From NCBI GenBank assembly GCA_016219185.1, contig JACRBZ010000084.1, forward strand, positions 26,005-90,004: a DNA stretch of 64,000 nt. Direction: 5' to 3'. The position numbers and the translations under genes were made by a program. Source of the DNA: Deltaproteobacteria bacterium. GTDB lineage: Bacteria > Desulfobacterota > Desulfobacteria > Desulfobacterales > Desulfatirhabdiaceae. Below the pieces are notes generated by a model. It did no database searches. It saw nothing but the letters and a program-made list of their open reading frames with translations, and had not been told where the DNA came from. Of the stretch, positions 1 to 13,883 are shown piece after piece (position 1 is the first letter of the stretch; the number at the start of each line of letters is the position of its first letter).

Positions 1-2109
1 ATCGAGGGTATTGCCAGGGACATTACCGAGCGCAAACAGGCGGAAGAGCGGCTCGGAAACGCTCATGAGCGAATGCAGGCCATCATGGACTCGGTCCAGG
101 CGGGTATCGTTTTGATTCAGGGCGATAACCGCATGATCGTCGATGCCAACCCCGCCGCTGCCCATATGCTTGGCGTCATGCCCGACGATGTGATCGGAAC
201 CGTCTGCAGCGAACATATTTGTCCGGTCGAAACAGGACAATGCCCCGTGTTCGACCTGGGGAAAGATTTGCACAATACCGAGCGCTTCATCCGCAGGCTG
301 GACGGTGTCCTGGTTCCTGTCCTTAAAACCGTTACGCGGCTCAAACTCGATGGAAAGGAGCACCTCCTGGAAAGTTTTGTGGATATTTCCCAACTCAAAC
401 GAACAGAGGAAGAGCTGCGCAAGTCCAAGGAAGAAGCCGAGAGTTTGAACGTACATCTGGAACAGCAGACCGTATTTGCCAAGGAGATGGCCGCGCAGGC
501 GGAGATGGCCAATGCGGCCAAGAGTGAGTTCCTGGCCAATATGAGTCACGAAATCCGCACCCCCATGAACGGCGTGATCGGCATGACCGGACTGCTGCTG
601 GATACCGAATTGAGCGACGTGCAGCGAAAGTACGTCGAGATCATTCGCACCAACGGCAAATCACTTCTGGCCGTCATTAACGGTATCCTGGATTTTTCTA
701 AGATCGAGGCCGGCAAGTTGGAGTTGGAATTGCTCGATTTTGATCTGCGTGCCCTGCTTGATGACTTCGCCACGATGATGGCCTTTCGTGCCCGTGAAAA
801 AGGTCTCGAATTCATCTGCGCCGCGGCATCCGATGTGCCGACATGTCTTTGCGGCGACCCCGGCCGTCTGCGACAGATTCTGATTAATCTGACCGAAAAC
901 GCGGTCAAGTTCACCCACCAGGGCCAGATCACCGTGCAGGCCAGCCTGATATCGGAAACCGACGACGAAACCATGATCCGTTTTTCCGTACGGGATACCG
1001 GTATCGGCATTTCGGAGGACAAGATGGACATCCTGTTCCAGAGGTTCACGCAAGTGGATGCCTCGACCACCCGAAACTACGGCGGTACCGGCCTGGGGCT
1101 TGCCATTTCAAAACAACTGGCCGAGATGATGGGGGGCGAAATCGGTGTTTGCAGAGAGGAAGGCGGGGGCTCGGAATTCTGGTTTACGGCCAGTTTTGCC
1201 AGACAAGTCGATCGGCCGCGAAAGACTGCACGCCGGTCCGGAATCCGCGGGGCACACTTTCAATTTGAGAATGACAATGGGACCGACCGTCAGATGCGCG
1301 GGAGTGCGATTCGCATCCTGCTGGCCGAAGACAACATCACCAACCAGCAGGTGGCCCTGGGTATTTTGAAGAAAATGGGTCTGCGCGCGGACGTTGCGGC
1401 CAATGGCGCGGAAGCAGTCAGGGCTTTTGAAACCCTTCCCTACGATCTGGTGCTGATGGATGTGCAGATGCCCGTGATGGACGGATTGGAGGCTACAAGG
1501 CGGATCAGGGAATCGGAGGGCAGGCGAATGGCTGCGGATGCAGGACAAAAACCTTTCTTTGTTCCGATCATCGCCATGACCGCCCAAGTCCTGCGGGGCA
1601 ATCGGGATCGTTTTCTGGAAGCGGGTATGAACGACTACATCGCCAAACCGGTGGATCTTCGGGTTCTGGCGGATGTTCTGGATCAATGGCTTGTTGTTCG
1701 GGATGAAAGAGGCCGTTCGGAACCTGAAAAAAGCCGGACAATGGAAAACAATCCTGAAGACGGAAGGGGATTGGATAATATTTTCGACCGCGAGGCGTTA
1801 ATCAACCGGCTGATGGGAGATAAGGATTTTGTGATAACGGTCATCGAGGGATTTTTGATTGACATGCCCAAACAGATAACGATACTCAAAGAATTCGTTC
1901 AACTGGGCCAGGCAAGGCAGGCAAGCGCGCAGGCCCACAAAATCAAGGGTGCGGCGGATAACGTCGGAAGTCCGGCGCTTAAGGAAATTGCCCACGCCAT
2001 GGAACAGGCTGGAAAGGCCGAAGAAATACACCTGCTCAACACCCTGATGTCGGAACTGGAAAAGCGGTTTGAGCAATTAAAGCAAGCAATGGAGACGATC
2101 AAGCCATGA
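1..2109 (+). CDS. PAS hybrid histidine kinase with REC and HPt (5' end outside window)
   Basis: The reading frame is open from the first base, so the true start lies upstream. It continues from a PAS-type sensor ending (IEGIARDITERK) into a second PAS module and a coiled coil. The HisKA domain carries the phospho-acceptor His in SHEIRTP (codon 547-549). The HATPase domain follows, with an N-box (NLTENAVKF), DTGIGI and GGTGLGLAIS. A receiver has its Asp in LVLMDVQMP and an HPt domain has its His in AHKIKGAADN. This is a complete internal phosphorelay (H-D-H), presumably cytoplasmic in the visible part. The stop overlaps the next gene by 4 bases (ATGA), so the two are translationally coupled. 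The HisKA and REC parts closely resemble those of the kinase on the opposite strand just downstream, so the two are paralogues. The stimulus cannot be predicted. Confidence 0.93.
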   Translation: MEGIARDITERKQAEERLGNAHERMQAIMDSVQAGIVLIQGDNRMIVDANPAAAHMLGVMPDDVIGTVCSEHICPVETGQCPVFDLGKDLHNTERFIRRLDGVLVPVLKTVTRLKLDGKEHLLESFVDISQLKRTEEELRKSKEEAESLNVHLEQQTVFAKEMAAQAEMANAAKSEFLANMSHEIRTPMNGVIGMTGLLLDTELSDVQRKYVEIIRTNGKSLLAVINGILDFSKIEAGKLELELLDFDLRALLDDFATMMAFRAREKGLEFICAAASDVPTCLCGDPGRLRQILINLTENAVKFTHQGQITVQASLISETDDETMIRFSVRDTGIGISEDKMDILFQRFTQVDASTTRNYGGTGLGLAISKQLAEMMGGEIGVCREEGGGSEFWFTASFARQVDRPRKTARRSGIRGAHFQFENDNGTDRQMRGSAIRILLAEDNITNQQVALGILKKMGLRADVAANGAEAVRAFETLPYDLVLMDVQMPVMDGLEATRRIRESEGRRMAADAGQKPFFVPIIAMTAQVLRGNRDRFLEAGMNDYIAKPVDLRVLADVLDQWLVVRDERGRSEPEKSRTMENNPEDGRGLDNIFDREALINRLMGDKDFVITVIEGFLIDMPKQITILKEFVQLGQARQASAQAHKIKGAADNVGSPALKEIAHAMEQAGKAEEIHLLNTLMSELEKRFEQLKQAMETIKP

Positions 2110-2789
2110 AAGTGTTGATTGCCGAAGATGATTTCACTTCAAGAACCATACTTCAGGCCATCCTGACCAGTTGGGGCTATGAGGTTGTGGCAACGGCCGA
2201 CGGTGAGTCGGCATTGGCGGCGATGCAACAGCCCGATGCGCCGCACCTGGCCCTGCTGGACTGGATGATGCCGGGAATGGAAGGTCCTGCCGTCTGCCAT
2301 GAACTGAGAAAACTGAAACGCCGGGACCCCGTATACCTGATCCTGTTGACCTCGAAAGGAGAACGGGGGGATATCGTCCAGGGGCTTGAAGCCGGTGCGG
2401 ATGACTACATTGCCAAACCGTATAACAACGAAGAGTTGCGCGCCAGGGTCCAGGTGGGCAAACGCATGGTCACGCTCCAGAACGAACTTCGGGAATGGGA
2501 AAAACTTCAAGGCGTGCTGGAAATGGCCGGTGCGGTTTGTCATGAGCAGACCCAGCCCCTGCAGTGCATTTCCGGCTATAGCGAGCTGCTTTTAATGGAT
2601 TTGAATGAAAAAGATCCAAAATGCGAGATGCTTAAAAAAATTAAATCGCAAGTGGATCGACTTGGCGAATTGACGCGAAAAATAATGAAAATAACCCGTT
2701 ACCAATCCAAACCATATTTAAGTAAAACCAGAATTATCGATATTGAATGCGCATCCCAAATAAAAAGGGAGGACCCTGATAATGGATGA
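2106..2789 (+). CDS. Response regulator with REC plus DHp-like domain, no ATPase
   Basis: The first ~120 residues are a receiver: acidic pocket AEDD near the start, phospho-acceptor Asp in LLDWMMPG, switch Thr in LLTSK, Lys in IAKPY. The rest is a coiled segment and a HisKA/DHp-like helical hairpin with CHEQTQPLQ, matching the H-E-x-x-Q-P-L pattern of kinase dimerisation domains. There is no HATPase domain. It could be an acceptor/donor intermediate for the upstream hybrid kinase rather than a kinase itself (inference). It starts inside the last codons of that kinase. No output DNA-binding domain is visible. The 3' end (2742-2789) has a degenerate copy at 8.1 kb. Confidence 0.88.
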   Translation: MKVLIAEDDFTSRTILQAILTSWGYEVVATADGESALAAMQQPDAPHLALLDWMMPGMEGPAVCHELRKLKRRDPVYLILLTSKGERGDIVQGLEAGADDYIAKPYNNEELRARVQVGKRMVTLQNELREWEKLQGVLEMAGAVCHEQTQPLQCISGYSELLLMDLNEKDPKCEMLKKIKSQVDRLGELTRKIMKITRYQSKPYLSKTRIIDIECASQIKREDPDNG

Positions 2790-2825
2790 AAATGGATATT
2801 GGCGGCTGACGATGAAAAGCGGATT
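2742..2825. repeat. Left copy of ~85-bp degenerate direct repeat flanking HK2
   Basis: It begins at ATTGAATGCGCATCCC and ends at GAAAAGCGGATT. It aligns, with about one quarter of positions changed and a 2-base length difference, to 8109-8194. It spans the 3' end of the REC-DHp gene plus the first codons of a receiver. Similarity stops abruptly at both ends. Confidence 0.7.
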
Positions 2826-2839
2826 TGCCGGTTTCAGTC

Positions 2840-2843
<4 letters not shown>
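2790..2843 (+). pseudogene. 5' remnant of a receiver-domain gene
   Basis: Directly after the REC-DHp stop, the same frame reads WILAADDEKRI. This matches the beginning of the intact receiver protein at 8150 (RILVVDDEKQI), including the paired acidic residues. It has no start codon in this frame and runs into a stop where the 3' end of the opposite-strand kinase begins. I read it as the stump of a receiver gene that once followed REC-DHp, cut off at the junction with the inverted kinase segment. Confidence 0.55.
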
Positions 2844-7516
<4,673 letters not shown>

Positions 7517-8108
7517 TCAGCCATCCTCATTCTTGTTTTTGATAAAACACGGTACACATGTAGGGTTTCAATTCGAATTCCGAACACAGACAGGTAACGC
7601 ACTCGGGTGAGAACTTCGGCCCTCGCGAGCGGTTTTTTTGTGTAATCCACGCTGGGGGCGAATCCCCGGACTTGGTTGCCGCATCCGCGTTGGTCGAGAT
7701 AAAGTGTATCGGCGCTCCTGATGCCGCAGAATGTTATTGGCGCAAATCAGGCCCATTGACCGTATAAAGTCTGATTTCTAAATCATCCGCAGGGCAAAAG
7801 CAAGGGAATTTAGCTGACTGGCCGAACCCGGTTTCAGGACTGCCGCCAGCCGAGAGCAGACGGTCGGGAACCTTGACGTTCCGCCAGCTCAATCACTTGG
7901 AGAAGTGCCGGATGTGAAATTCGAGGGTCAAGCCGGCCCGGGTTCATATTCTTCTGCCCGGCTGGTCTGGCCGTGAGACGTGAATAGCGTATAAAATACT
8001 GAGTTTTGGCTCCAGATCGGAACCAAAAGAAGATTGATATCAACGGGAATAGATATTATCATGATGCTCTTTGGGTTTGGTGGCGGCACCGCACACCAGG
8101 TTCGCTGT
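7517..8108. other. Intergenic region upstream of HK2, no gene seen
   Basis: About 590 bases between the HK2 start and the repeat before the lone receiver. Short open frames here lack ribosome sites and protein-like composition. The only local structure is a weak GGAAC/GTTCC hairpin near 7870. It presumably holds the HK2 promoter, but no clear -35/-10 pair is visible. Confidence 0.5.
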
Positions 8109-8194
8109 ATTGAAAGCGCATCCCGAATGAAAAAAGGAGAAAAAGGATAATGACTGAAAAAAGAATTTTGGTGGTGGACGATGAAAAACAGATT
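8109..8194. repeat. Right copy of ~85-bp degenerate direct repeat flanking HK2
   Basis: It begins ATTGAAAGCGCATCCC and ends GAAAAACAGATT. Before the receiver start at 8150 the sequence encodes CIESASRMKKGEKG and a stop. This matches the C-terminus of the REC-DHp protein (IECASQIKRED). So the 3' tail of a second REC-DHp gene is preserved here, overlapping the receiver start as TAATG. Upstream of 8109 no similarity remains. Confidence 0.7.
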
Positions 8195-8536
8195 CGTGAA
8201 TTGTATTCCCAGGTTTTTTCACGAGCCGGTTATTCGGCGCAGACCGCGGAAAGCGCCGAAGAGGCGCTTGAGATCATGGCCAAAACCCCTTTCCTGGTTC
8301 TCTTTTTGGATCTGAATCTGCCGGGAATGAACGGTGTCGATCTGTGCCGGCAGATCCGAAACGGCTGGTCCATGGCGATATGCTTTGCGGTTACGGGCTA
8401 TGCCTCGCTCTTTGAACTTTCCGAGTGCCGGGATGCGGGCTTCGAGGATTATTTTACCAAGCCCGCGAGTCTATCGGATCTGCTGGCTGCGGCTGAGAAT
8501 GCTTTCAAGAAAATTGAGCGATGGAAACAACGATAG
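8150..8536 (+). CDS. Single-domain response regulator (CheY-like receiver)
   Basis: 128 residues, one receiver domain. Acidic pair in VVDDEK, phospho-acceptor Asp in LFLDLNLPG, Thr in VTGYA, Lys in FTKPA. The start has a strong AAGGAG site just upstream. No output domain is present, so it probably works as a phosphate shuttle or sink with one of the hybrid kinases nearby (inference). Its first bases are also found broken at 2790, so it belongs to the same ancestral kinase/REC-DHp/REC gene set. Confidence 0.92.
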   Translation: MTEKRILVVDDEKQIRELYSQVFSRAGYSAQTAESAEEALEIMAKTPFLVLFLDLNLPGMNGVDLCRQIRNGWSMAICFAVTGYASLFELSECRDAGFEDYFTKPASLSDLLAAAENAFKKIERWKQR

Positions 8537-8569
8537 GGTTTATGCTGATCATTGCTGCTTGATGTTCAT

Positions 8570-9193
8570 TCATGGGCAGAGCAGGGCGTAAAGCGTGTAA
8601 AAGGCTTTTTTGAGTCCGATGGTTATGATGGAGTCCCTTCTGCGTAAAAAAGGCTGATTTGCCTGATGGGACAGTTCAGGCCTTTCCGCAAGAATCATGC
8701 GGGCCGTGTGCTGCGCAACCCAGCCGCCGCGATCGCAGCAGTCTTTAAAACGCGGTCCTGATCCTTCTTGCAGGCCGTTCTTGAGCAACACCCGACAACA
8801 GGTTGAACCAAAGCGGGACTTGAAATCATGATGCAACCGGCCGGAGGCGGCCATGGCTTTGCCGCGGCCGGCCGGTTTTGAAGCGCTTTCTGAAAGGAAA
8901 AGACCCAGGGATATCACGCCCCCGGTCAGGGCTCCGCAGGTGCACCCGGATCCGCCGATGCCTTCCGGAAATCCGGCTGCCACCTTCATGGCAAGATCCG
9001 GCGGCAGCCCGCCGCCAAGCCCCTGATTCAGGACCGAAAGCACGGCTTCGGAGCACATCATCCGTCCGCTGGACATCAGGTTGAAAGTCCGCTGATGGAT
9101 GATTCCCGCCAGTTCATCGGTTTCCGCTTCGCGGCGGTCGGCCTCTTTGTTCATGGTGAGCTTCATTTTCATATAAAAGATAAACGTATGCAA
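8570..9193 (-). CDS. C_GCAxxG_C_C family putative redox protein
   Basis: Up to 207 residues, with the family signature of scattered conserved cysteines. MMCSEAVL is followed by a glycine-rich stretch and GCTCGALTGG, then STCCRVL and FKDCCDRGG further on. Proteins of this family are small, cysteine-rich and thought to take part in redox or metal chemistry in anaerobes; no reaction is established. Several in-frame ATGs crowd the 5' end (MHTF, MKMK, MKLT, MNKE). The MNKE or MKLT starts are as likely as the longest one. It lies convergent to the receiver gene. Confidence 0.8.
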   Translation of the reverse strand: MHTFIFYMKMKLTMNKEADRREAETDELAGIIHQRTFNLMSSGRMMCSEAVLSVLNQGLGGGLPPDLAMKVAAGFPEGIGGSGCTCGALTGGVISLGLFLSESASKPAGRGKAMAASGRLHHDFKSRFGSTCCRVLLKNGLQEGSGPRFKDCCDRGGWVAQHTARMILAERPELSHQANQPFLRRRDSIITIGLKKAFYTLYALLCP

Positions 9194-9243
9194 AGGGTTT
9201 GGGGGGGGGAGTGTTTTTACGGACTCCTATCCCTTCTTGGCGG

Positions 9244-9771
9244 TTATTCTGCGCCCTGAGTCGGATATTTGGCGCCTTTCCAGGCAAAAATGCCGCCCGA
9301 ATACCGAAGCACGTTTTTGTATCCCAGCTTCCTGGCCCAGACCGCACCGTTATGGCTGCGGGTGCATTTGACAAAACCGCAGTAAATCACGATGGTTTTC
9401 TCGGTGTCGGGTCCAAGCAGGGCCTTGTAATCCTCAATGGTTTTACCGCCGGTTTCTTTGGTATCCCAGGTTGGCATGTCCGGAATCGGAAAAAGGAATT
9501 GTTTGGCGCCGGGGACGTGTTCTTTTTTGTAGCTGTCTTCGTAGGGCATGGTGTCGACAATAAGAATATCCTTTCCATCATCGATCATTTTCTTTAATTC
9601 CTCGGTGGTTACCACATCGTAACCCCCGCGCTGGACTTCCCGTACCAGTTTAACCGCGCCCTGTTCTTTTTCCAGTTCTTCCTCGAACTTGTCTTTTCCA
9701 AAGGCATGGGCGAATGTGGCAAGTCCCAGAATCAGGATTCCGATCAACAAATTTCCAAACATTTTTTTCAT
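9244..9771 (-). CDS. Periplasmic rhodanese-domain protein
   Basis: 175 residues with a signal peptide (KKMFGNLLIGILILG...AHA) and one rhodanese domain. The expected elements are seen: VTTEELKKMIDDGKDILIVDTMP, then the catalytic-loop cysteine in VIYCGFVKC, then GGIFAWKGA near the end. Rhodanese domains carry sulfane sulfur on that cysteine; here the activity would be in the periplasm. The start codon overlaps the stop of the MauE-like membrane gene upstream by 4 bases, so the two form a coupled pair. It may handle thiol or sulfur transfer coupled to membrane redox chemistry (inference). Confidence 0.9.
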   Translation of the reverse strand: MKKMFGNLLIGILILGLATFAHAFGKDKFEEELEKEQGAVKLVREVQRGGYDVVTTEELKKMIDDGKDILIVDTMPYEDSYKKEHVPGAKQFLFPIPDMPTWDTKETGGKTIEDYKALLGPDTEKTIVIYCGFVKCTRSHNGAVWARKLGYKNVLRYSGGIFAWKGAKYPTQGAE

Positions 9772-10244
9772 TCAAAGTTCTCCTTTTGTATGGTGAAACG
9801 GGTGAACAGTCTTGAGCCGGCCCGGGGCCGGATGGACCGGTAAAAACGCCAGACATACAGGTACAGAACGCCTGCCATCAGCACAAAGTCTCTGAAAAGC
9901 GCCGTGCGAAGACCATGAAAGGCTTTGGCTTCGGGGTCATGAGGCCCAAAGCAGCCGCAGTCGATATCCAGGCCCATGTGGATACCGAAGGACAGAATGG
10001 CAATGAACAGGATCACCATGCCGGTTATGATTGCAAGGCTCCCCTGGATATCCAGAACAAGCCCCGCACCGGCGATGACTTCAAGGGATGAAAGCAGTAT
10101 TGCCGCCGGCATCACCCAGGTTTTGGGGATCAGGCCATATGCATCGATCAGGACACCGAAAGAAACCGGGTCCAGAAGCTTGCTGATTCCGGACCAGAGA
10201 AACACCGCGGCAATAAAGCATCTCACTCCCCGATATAACAGCAT
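9768..10244 (-). CDS. MauE/DoxX-like redox-associated membrane protein
   Basis: 158 residues from the ATG at 10244, which is preceded by a GGGGGG-type ribosome site. A longer open frame to 10397 adds an N-terminus unlike the family. About four membrane segments (around 7-25, 45-65, 72-95, 120-140) and the motif DIDCGCFGPHDPEA, typical of the MauE branch of the DoxX superfamily. MauE-type proteins assist disulfide formation or redox maturation. The adjacent periplasmic rhodanese suggests a shared sulfur/thiol role (inference). Confidence 0.83.
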   Translation of the reverse strand: MLLYRGVRCFIAAVFLWSGISKLLDPVSFGVLIDAYGLIPKTWVMPAAILLSSLEVIAGAGLVLDIQGSLAIITGMVILFIAILSFGIHMGLDIDCGCFGPHDPEAKAFHGLRTALFRDFVLMAGVLYLYVWRFYRSIRPRAGSRLFTRFTIQKENFE

Positions 10245-10527
10245 TCCGCTACCCCCCAGATTTCGTTCATGTCTTCCAGCTTTTTTGCCTTTTTGTTTCC
10301 AAGGGGGTGAGTTGTAAAATTGTCTTGATAATCTGATGTGATGGTTTATAACAATCTTTTTGCTTGGGCAGGTCATCGACAATTCCAGTGAAGCCATTCC
10401 TTGATGTTAATTATTAATGGCTGCTGATGAATATGTCAAATTCATATAAGTTATCGTCCATGCCGGTTTATTACTTTTTGTTATATGGATGAGAGATTGT
10501 TTTTTACGTTAAAAAAAGGAGAAAAAA

Positions 10528-11172
10528 ATGAAACCCATTAAAATTGTTGTTGTCCTTTTTTTGTTTTTCACGGTTGGATGCGCCTCTTTAACGGATTCGG
10601 AGCAACGGATTTCTCGCAGAAGCGCGGATTCACCTGAAAACATGTTGACGCCTGTGGATTATTCCCGGTTCGGCAGGCCGCCGATTCCGGTGAAAATTCT
10701 GCTGCTGATTCCTGCAGAATTCGAGCGCTTCGAACATGTCAGCAACTATGAGGAAACCCGCATCCATCATCGCCTTGGCCGGGATGCCGAACTGGAATTG
10801 AGGGATGCCTTCGGGATTGAATTCGCCAAAGTCGAGGTAAGGCCGGTGGAAAGTCAAGACAGGGCCATGCAAATGCTGTGGCCTGAGGATCCGGAAAATG
10901 TTCAGTTGAGGGCCTACGATTATGTGGCGATCCCAAAATTCCTTCGCGTCGATTCCCTGGAAAGCAAGGAGAAGTATGCATTTGAAATCGATCTTCAAGT
11001 GGAGTTTAACGCAAAAAACGGTTCAAGCATCACCATTAAAGGCCATGGAGAGTCCATGATCGGAAAATACGCGCAATCGACGCCCGAAAAAGGCGCTGTC
11101 CTGACGCTGCAATACGCGGTTTCCGCTCTTCTGGACGGTATTGAAAAGAGACGGAGTCTTTTTGTCCGCTGA
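10528..11172 (+). CDS. Uncharacterised outer-envelope lipoprotein
   Basis: 214 residues starting after AAAAAAGGAG. A short hydrophobic signal ends in a lipobox VGCA, predicting lipidation at Cys19. The mature part contains IPVKILLLIPAEF and HRLGRDAELELRDAF, and ends in amphipathic helices. Its charge and length resemble auxiliary lipoproteins of transport systems, but I do not recognise the family. The M1 aminopeptidase follows 30 bases downstream on the same strand, so co-transcription is likely. Confidence 0.78.
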   Translation: MKPIKIVVVLFLFFTVGCASLTDSEQRISRRSADSPENMLTPVDYSRFGRPPIPVKILLLIPAEFERFEHVSNYEETRIHHRLGRDAELELRDAFGIEFAKVEVRPVESQDRAMQMLWPEDPENVQLRAYDYVAIPKFLRVDSLESKEKYAFEIDLQVEFNAKNGSSITIKGHGESMIGKYAQSTPEKGAVLTLQYAVSALLDGIEKRRSLFVR

Positions 11173-11202
11173 TGCTCGCGCGTCGGTGCTTTGGAGGTGA
11201 CC

Positions 11203-13701
11203 ATGTCGAATAACCATCCCATCCACTACAAAATTTCCCTGGAGCCGGATCTGGAGCAGTTCCGGTTCGCAGGGACAGTGGAGATTACGCTTGAAACCGA
11301 ATATGCTGCCGATGAGATCGTGCTGAATGCGATTGATTTAAACGTCATGACATGCAAAATCAGGCAAGCGGAAGCGCTTGTGCCTTGTTCGCTGTCATTG
11401 GATCTGAAAAAAGAGGAACTGAAAATTCGTCTGTCCGAGGCCACTTGCGGGCGAATCGTACTGGTCATTACTTACCAGGGGCAGATTGGCGACAGCATGG
11501 CCGGATTCTACCGCAGCAGCTACGTTCAAGAGGGCAGCAGCCGGTATATTGCCGTTACCCAGTTTCAGGAAAGCGATGCGCGGCGGGCCTTCCCGTGTAT
11601 GGATCATCCGTCGCAAAAAGCCACATTCGACATTGAAATCATCGTAAATTCCGGACTGTCCGCCGTTTCCAATGCCGCCATCAAAGCGGTCCGGGCCCTG
11701 GATAGCGGCAGGCAGCGCTTTGTGTTTGAAACAACGCCGAAAATGTCCACCTACCTGGTTTTTTGGGGGGTGGGGGATTTCAAACGGGTTCAAAAAGCCG
11801 GTGAGAAACGGGTCAGTGCCCTGACACTGCCGGGAATGGAGCCTTATGCCGGTTTTGGCCTGGATTTCGGGTGCAATGCACTATCATTCTGCGAAGATTA
11901 TTTTGCCATTGCCTATCCATTTTCCAAGCTGGATTTGATCGCCATTCCGGACTTTGCTTTCGGCGCCATGGAGAACTGGGGGGCCATCACCTTTCGGGAG
12001 AACCTGCTGCTGCGGTATCCGGGTATTACGTCGAAATCCGGGGAGGGCAGAATCTGTGAAATCATCGCGCATGAAATCGTGCACCAGTGGTTCGGCAATC
12101 TGGTCACCCCTTCGGACTGGAAATATCTGTGGCTGAATGAAAGTTTTGCCACGTATTTCGGTTACGGCATCGTGGATCATTATCACCCCGACTGGGGCGT
12201 CTGGGACCAGTTTCTATATGGTCAGACCGCGGTGGCCATGTCCCGGGACGCTCTGATTGAAAACTTTCCCATCGAAATTCCCGGCGGAGAACATGTCGTC
12301 ATCAATTCCAGCACCGCGCCGATCATTTACAGCAAGGGCGGCAGCATTCTGCGGCAGATTCACGGATATATCGGAGAGGATCATTTCCAGGGCGGCCTGC
12401 GGCGGTATTTGAAAACGCATGCTTACGGGTGCGCCGCAAGCGATCATCTCTGGCAGTCCCTTGAAACGGCTTCGGAACTGCCGGTCACCCGAATCATGAA
12501 AAGCTGGATCGAGCAGCCCGGTTTTCCGCTGCTGGAGGCCCGTCGGGATGGCCGGAAACTGACAATCTCACAACATCGGTTCACATACCTTCCGGGCGAT
12601 TTTGCCCAGACCTGGATCGTACCGGTGACGATTGCGACATTTTCGAGTTCCGGAGCGTCCACCCGTCTGAATATGATACTGGATCAACCCCTTCAGACGT
12701 TCGATCTGCCGGAAGATACGGCGGCCTATAAAATCAATGCCGGTCAAACCGGCTGTTACCGGGTCAAATATCAGGACCCGGCAAATCTGAAAGCGCTTGG
12801 GATCGCCATCCGGAACAAAACCCTTTCGCCGGAAGACCGCTGGGGACTTCACGCCGATTTTTTCGCTTTGCTGATCCGCGGTGACGTGACCCTGGAAGTT
12901 TACCTGGACTTTCTGAGCCATTATGATGACGAAGATGCATTCCTGCCGCTTATCAGCATTGCCGATACACTCAGCCATCTCTGGCTGATCCTTGAAGGCA
13001 GTCGCCGGCAAATTTCCGCCGCGGCAATTCCGCGGCTTGAATCCATTCTGAACCGTATCGGGTACGAGGCGCATCCGGACGAGGCATATACCCGCGCGAT
13101 CCTGCGCGATCAGGTTCTGTGGCAGGCGACCTTGATCGGCTCATCGGCTGCAACCGATTTCGCCCGTTCCCGGTTTGCCCTGATGAAAGCGGGCAAAGCC
13201 GTCAGCCCGGATATTTTAAAAAGCACCATGCAGATCGGCGCGCTGACGGAAGGTCAAGATGCCTTTGACTGGCTGGAGAAGCGGTATCGGGAATCCACCA
13301 GTGAGCAGGAACGGGTGAACGTTCTGATCGCACTGGGGGGTTTTACGGATAAGATGGTCATTGCCCAAGCCCTGGATTATGTCATCCACCAGGTTCCGGC
13401 CCGGAATCAGTTTATTCCAATTGTTTCCATGGCAGCCAACCCGTCAGCGATTCCCCTGCTGTGGGACTGGTACACGGCCAATCTGCCAAAAATCGAAACC
13501 TTTCATCCGCTCCTGCATGAAAGACTCATCACCGCGATCGTTCCCTCGGCCGGGCTTTACCGGCCGGAGGAAATCAGGGCCTATTTCACCGATTATCTGA
13601 GCGGGTCGGAAAAAGCCAAAGATGCCATCAAGCTGGCCCTTGAAAAATTGGAAATCAATCTCCAATCCAGAAAGAGCCATCAAGGAGAGATGTCAGGCTG
13701 A
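11203..13701 (+). CDS. M1 family zinc aminopeptidase
   Basis: 832 residues from the ATG at 11203, chosen because GGAGGTGA lies 5 bases upstream; a TTG start 12 bases earlier would overlap that site. The N-terminal beta domain is followed by the exopeptidase motif GAMEN (254-258). The zinc site HEIVH (290-294) has its third ligand Glu313 exactly 18 residues later, in LNESFATYFGY. The C-terminal half is the ERAP1-like helical repeat domain. It removes N-terminal amino acids from peptides. No signal peptide is seen, so it is presumably cytoplasmic. Confidence 0.95.
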   Translation: MSNNHPIHYKISLEPDLEQFRFAGTVEITLETEYAADEIVLNAIDLNVMTCKIRQAEALVPCSLSLDLKKEELKIRLSEATCGRIVLVITYQGQIGDSMAGFYRSSYVQEGSSRYIAVTQFQESDARRAFPCMDHPSQKATFDIEIIVNSGLSAVSNAAIKAVRALDSGRQRFVFETTPKMSTYLVFWGVGDFKRVQKAGEKRVSALTLPGMEPYAGFGLDFGCNALSFCEDYFAIAYPFSKLDLIAIPDFAFGAMENWGAITFRENLLLRYPGITSKSGEGRICEIIAHEIVHQWFGNLVTPSDWKYLWLNESFATYFGYGIVDHYHPDWGVWDQFLYGQTAVAMSRDALIENFPIEIPGGEHVVINSSTAPIIYSKGGSILRQIHGYIGEDHFQGGLRRYLKTHAYGCAASDHLWQSLETASELPVTRIMKSWIEQPGFPLLEARRDGRKLTISQHRFTYLPGDFAQTWIVPVTIATFSSSGASTRLNMILDQPLQTFDLPEDTAAYKINAGQTGCYRVKYQDPANLKALGIAIRNKTLSPEDRWGLHADFFALLIRGDVTLEVYLDFLSHYDDEDAFLPLISIADTLSHLWLILEGSRRQISAAAIPRLESILNRIGYEAHPDEAYTRAILRDQVLWQATLIGSSAATDFARSRFALMKAGKAVSPDILKSTMQIGALTEGQDAFDWLEKRYRESTSEQERVNVLIALGGFTDKMVIAQALDYVIHQVPARNQFIPIVSMAANPSAIPLLWDWYTANLPKIETFHPLLHERLITAIVPSAGLYRPEEIRAYFTDYLSGSEKAKDAIKLALEKLEINLQSRKSHQGEMSG

Positions 13702-13883
13702 TCGATGTTCCCCGGGACAGGGAGGGTAGTGGATTGCCGAACCGGTTTCCGGGGACGATACCCGCCGATGGAGACTGCTCCTGCACCATGTTGAAGAAGC
13801 AAGCAGACTACTCCGACTTTCCGAGCATGGCGGTGATCCCGTCAGATAAAAATGATCCCCTTGACCCTTGCTTCCAGACTATG

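Noticed and set aside
7568..8043. Two short minus-strand frames upstream of HK2
   Set aside because: No ribosome sites, Arg/Pro-rich random-like composition.
8570..9193. Possible metal-reductase or ferredoxin from the many cysteines
   Set aside because: Cysteine spacing does not match ferredoxin CxxCxxCxxxC; it fits the C_GCAxxG_C_C family instead.
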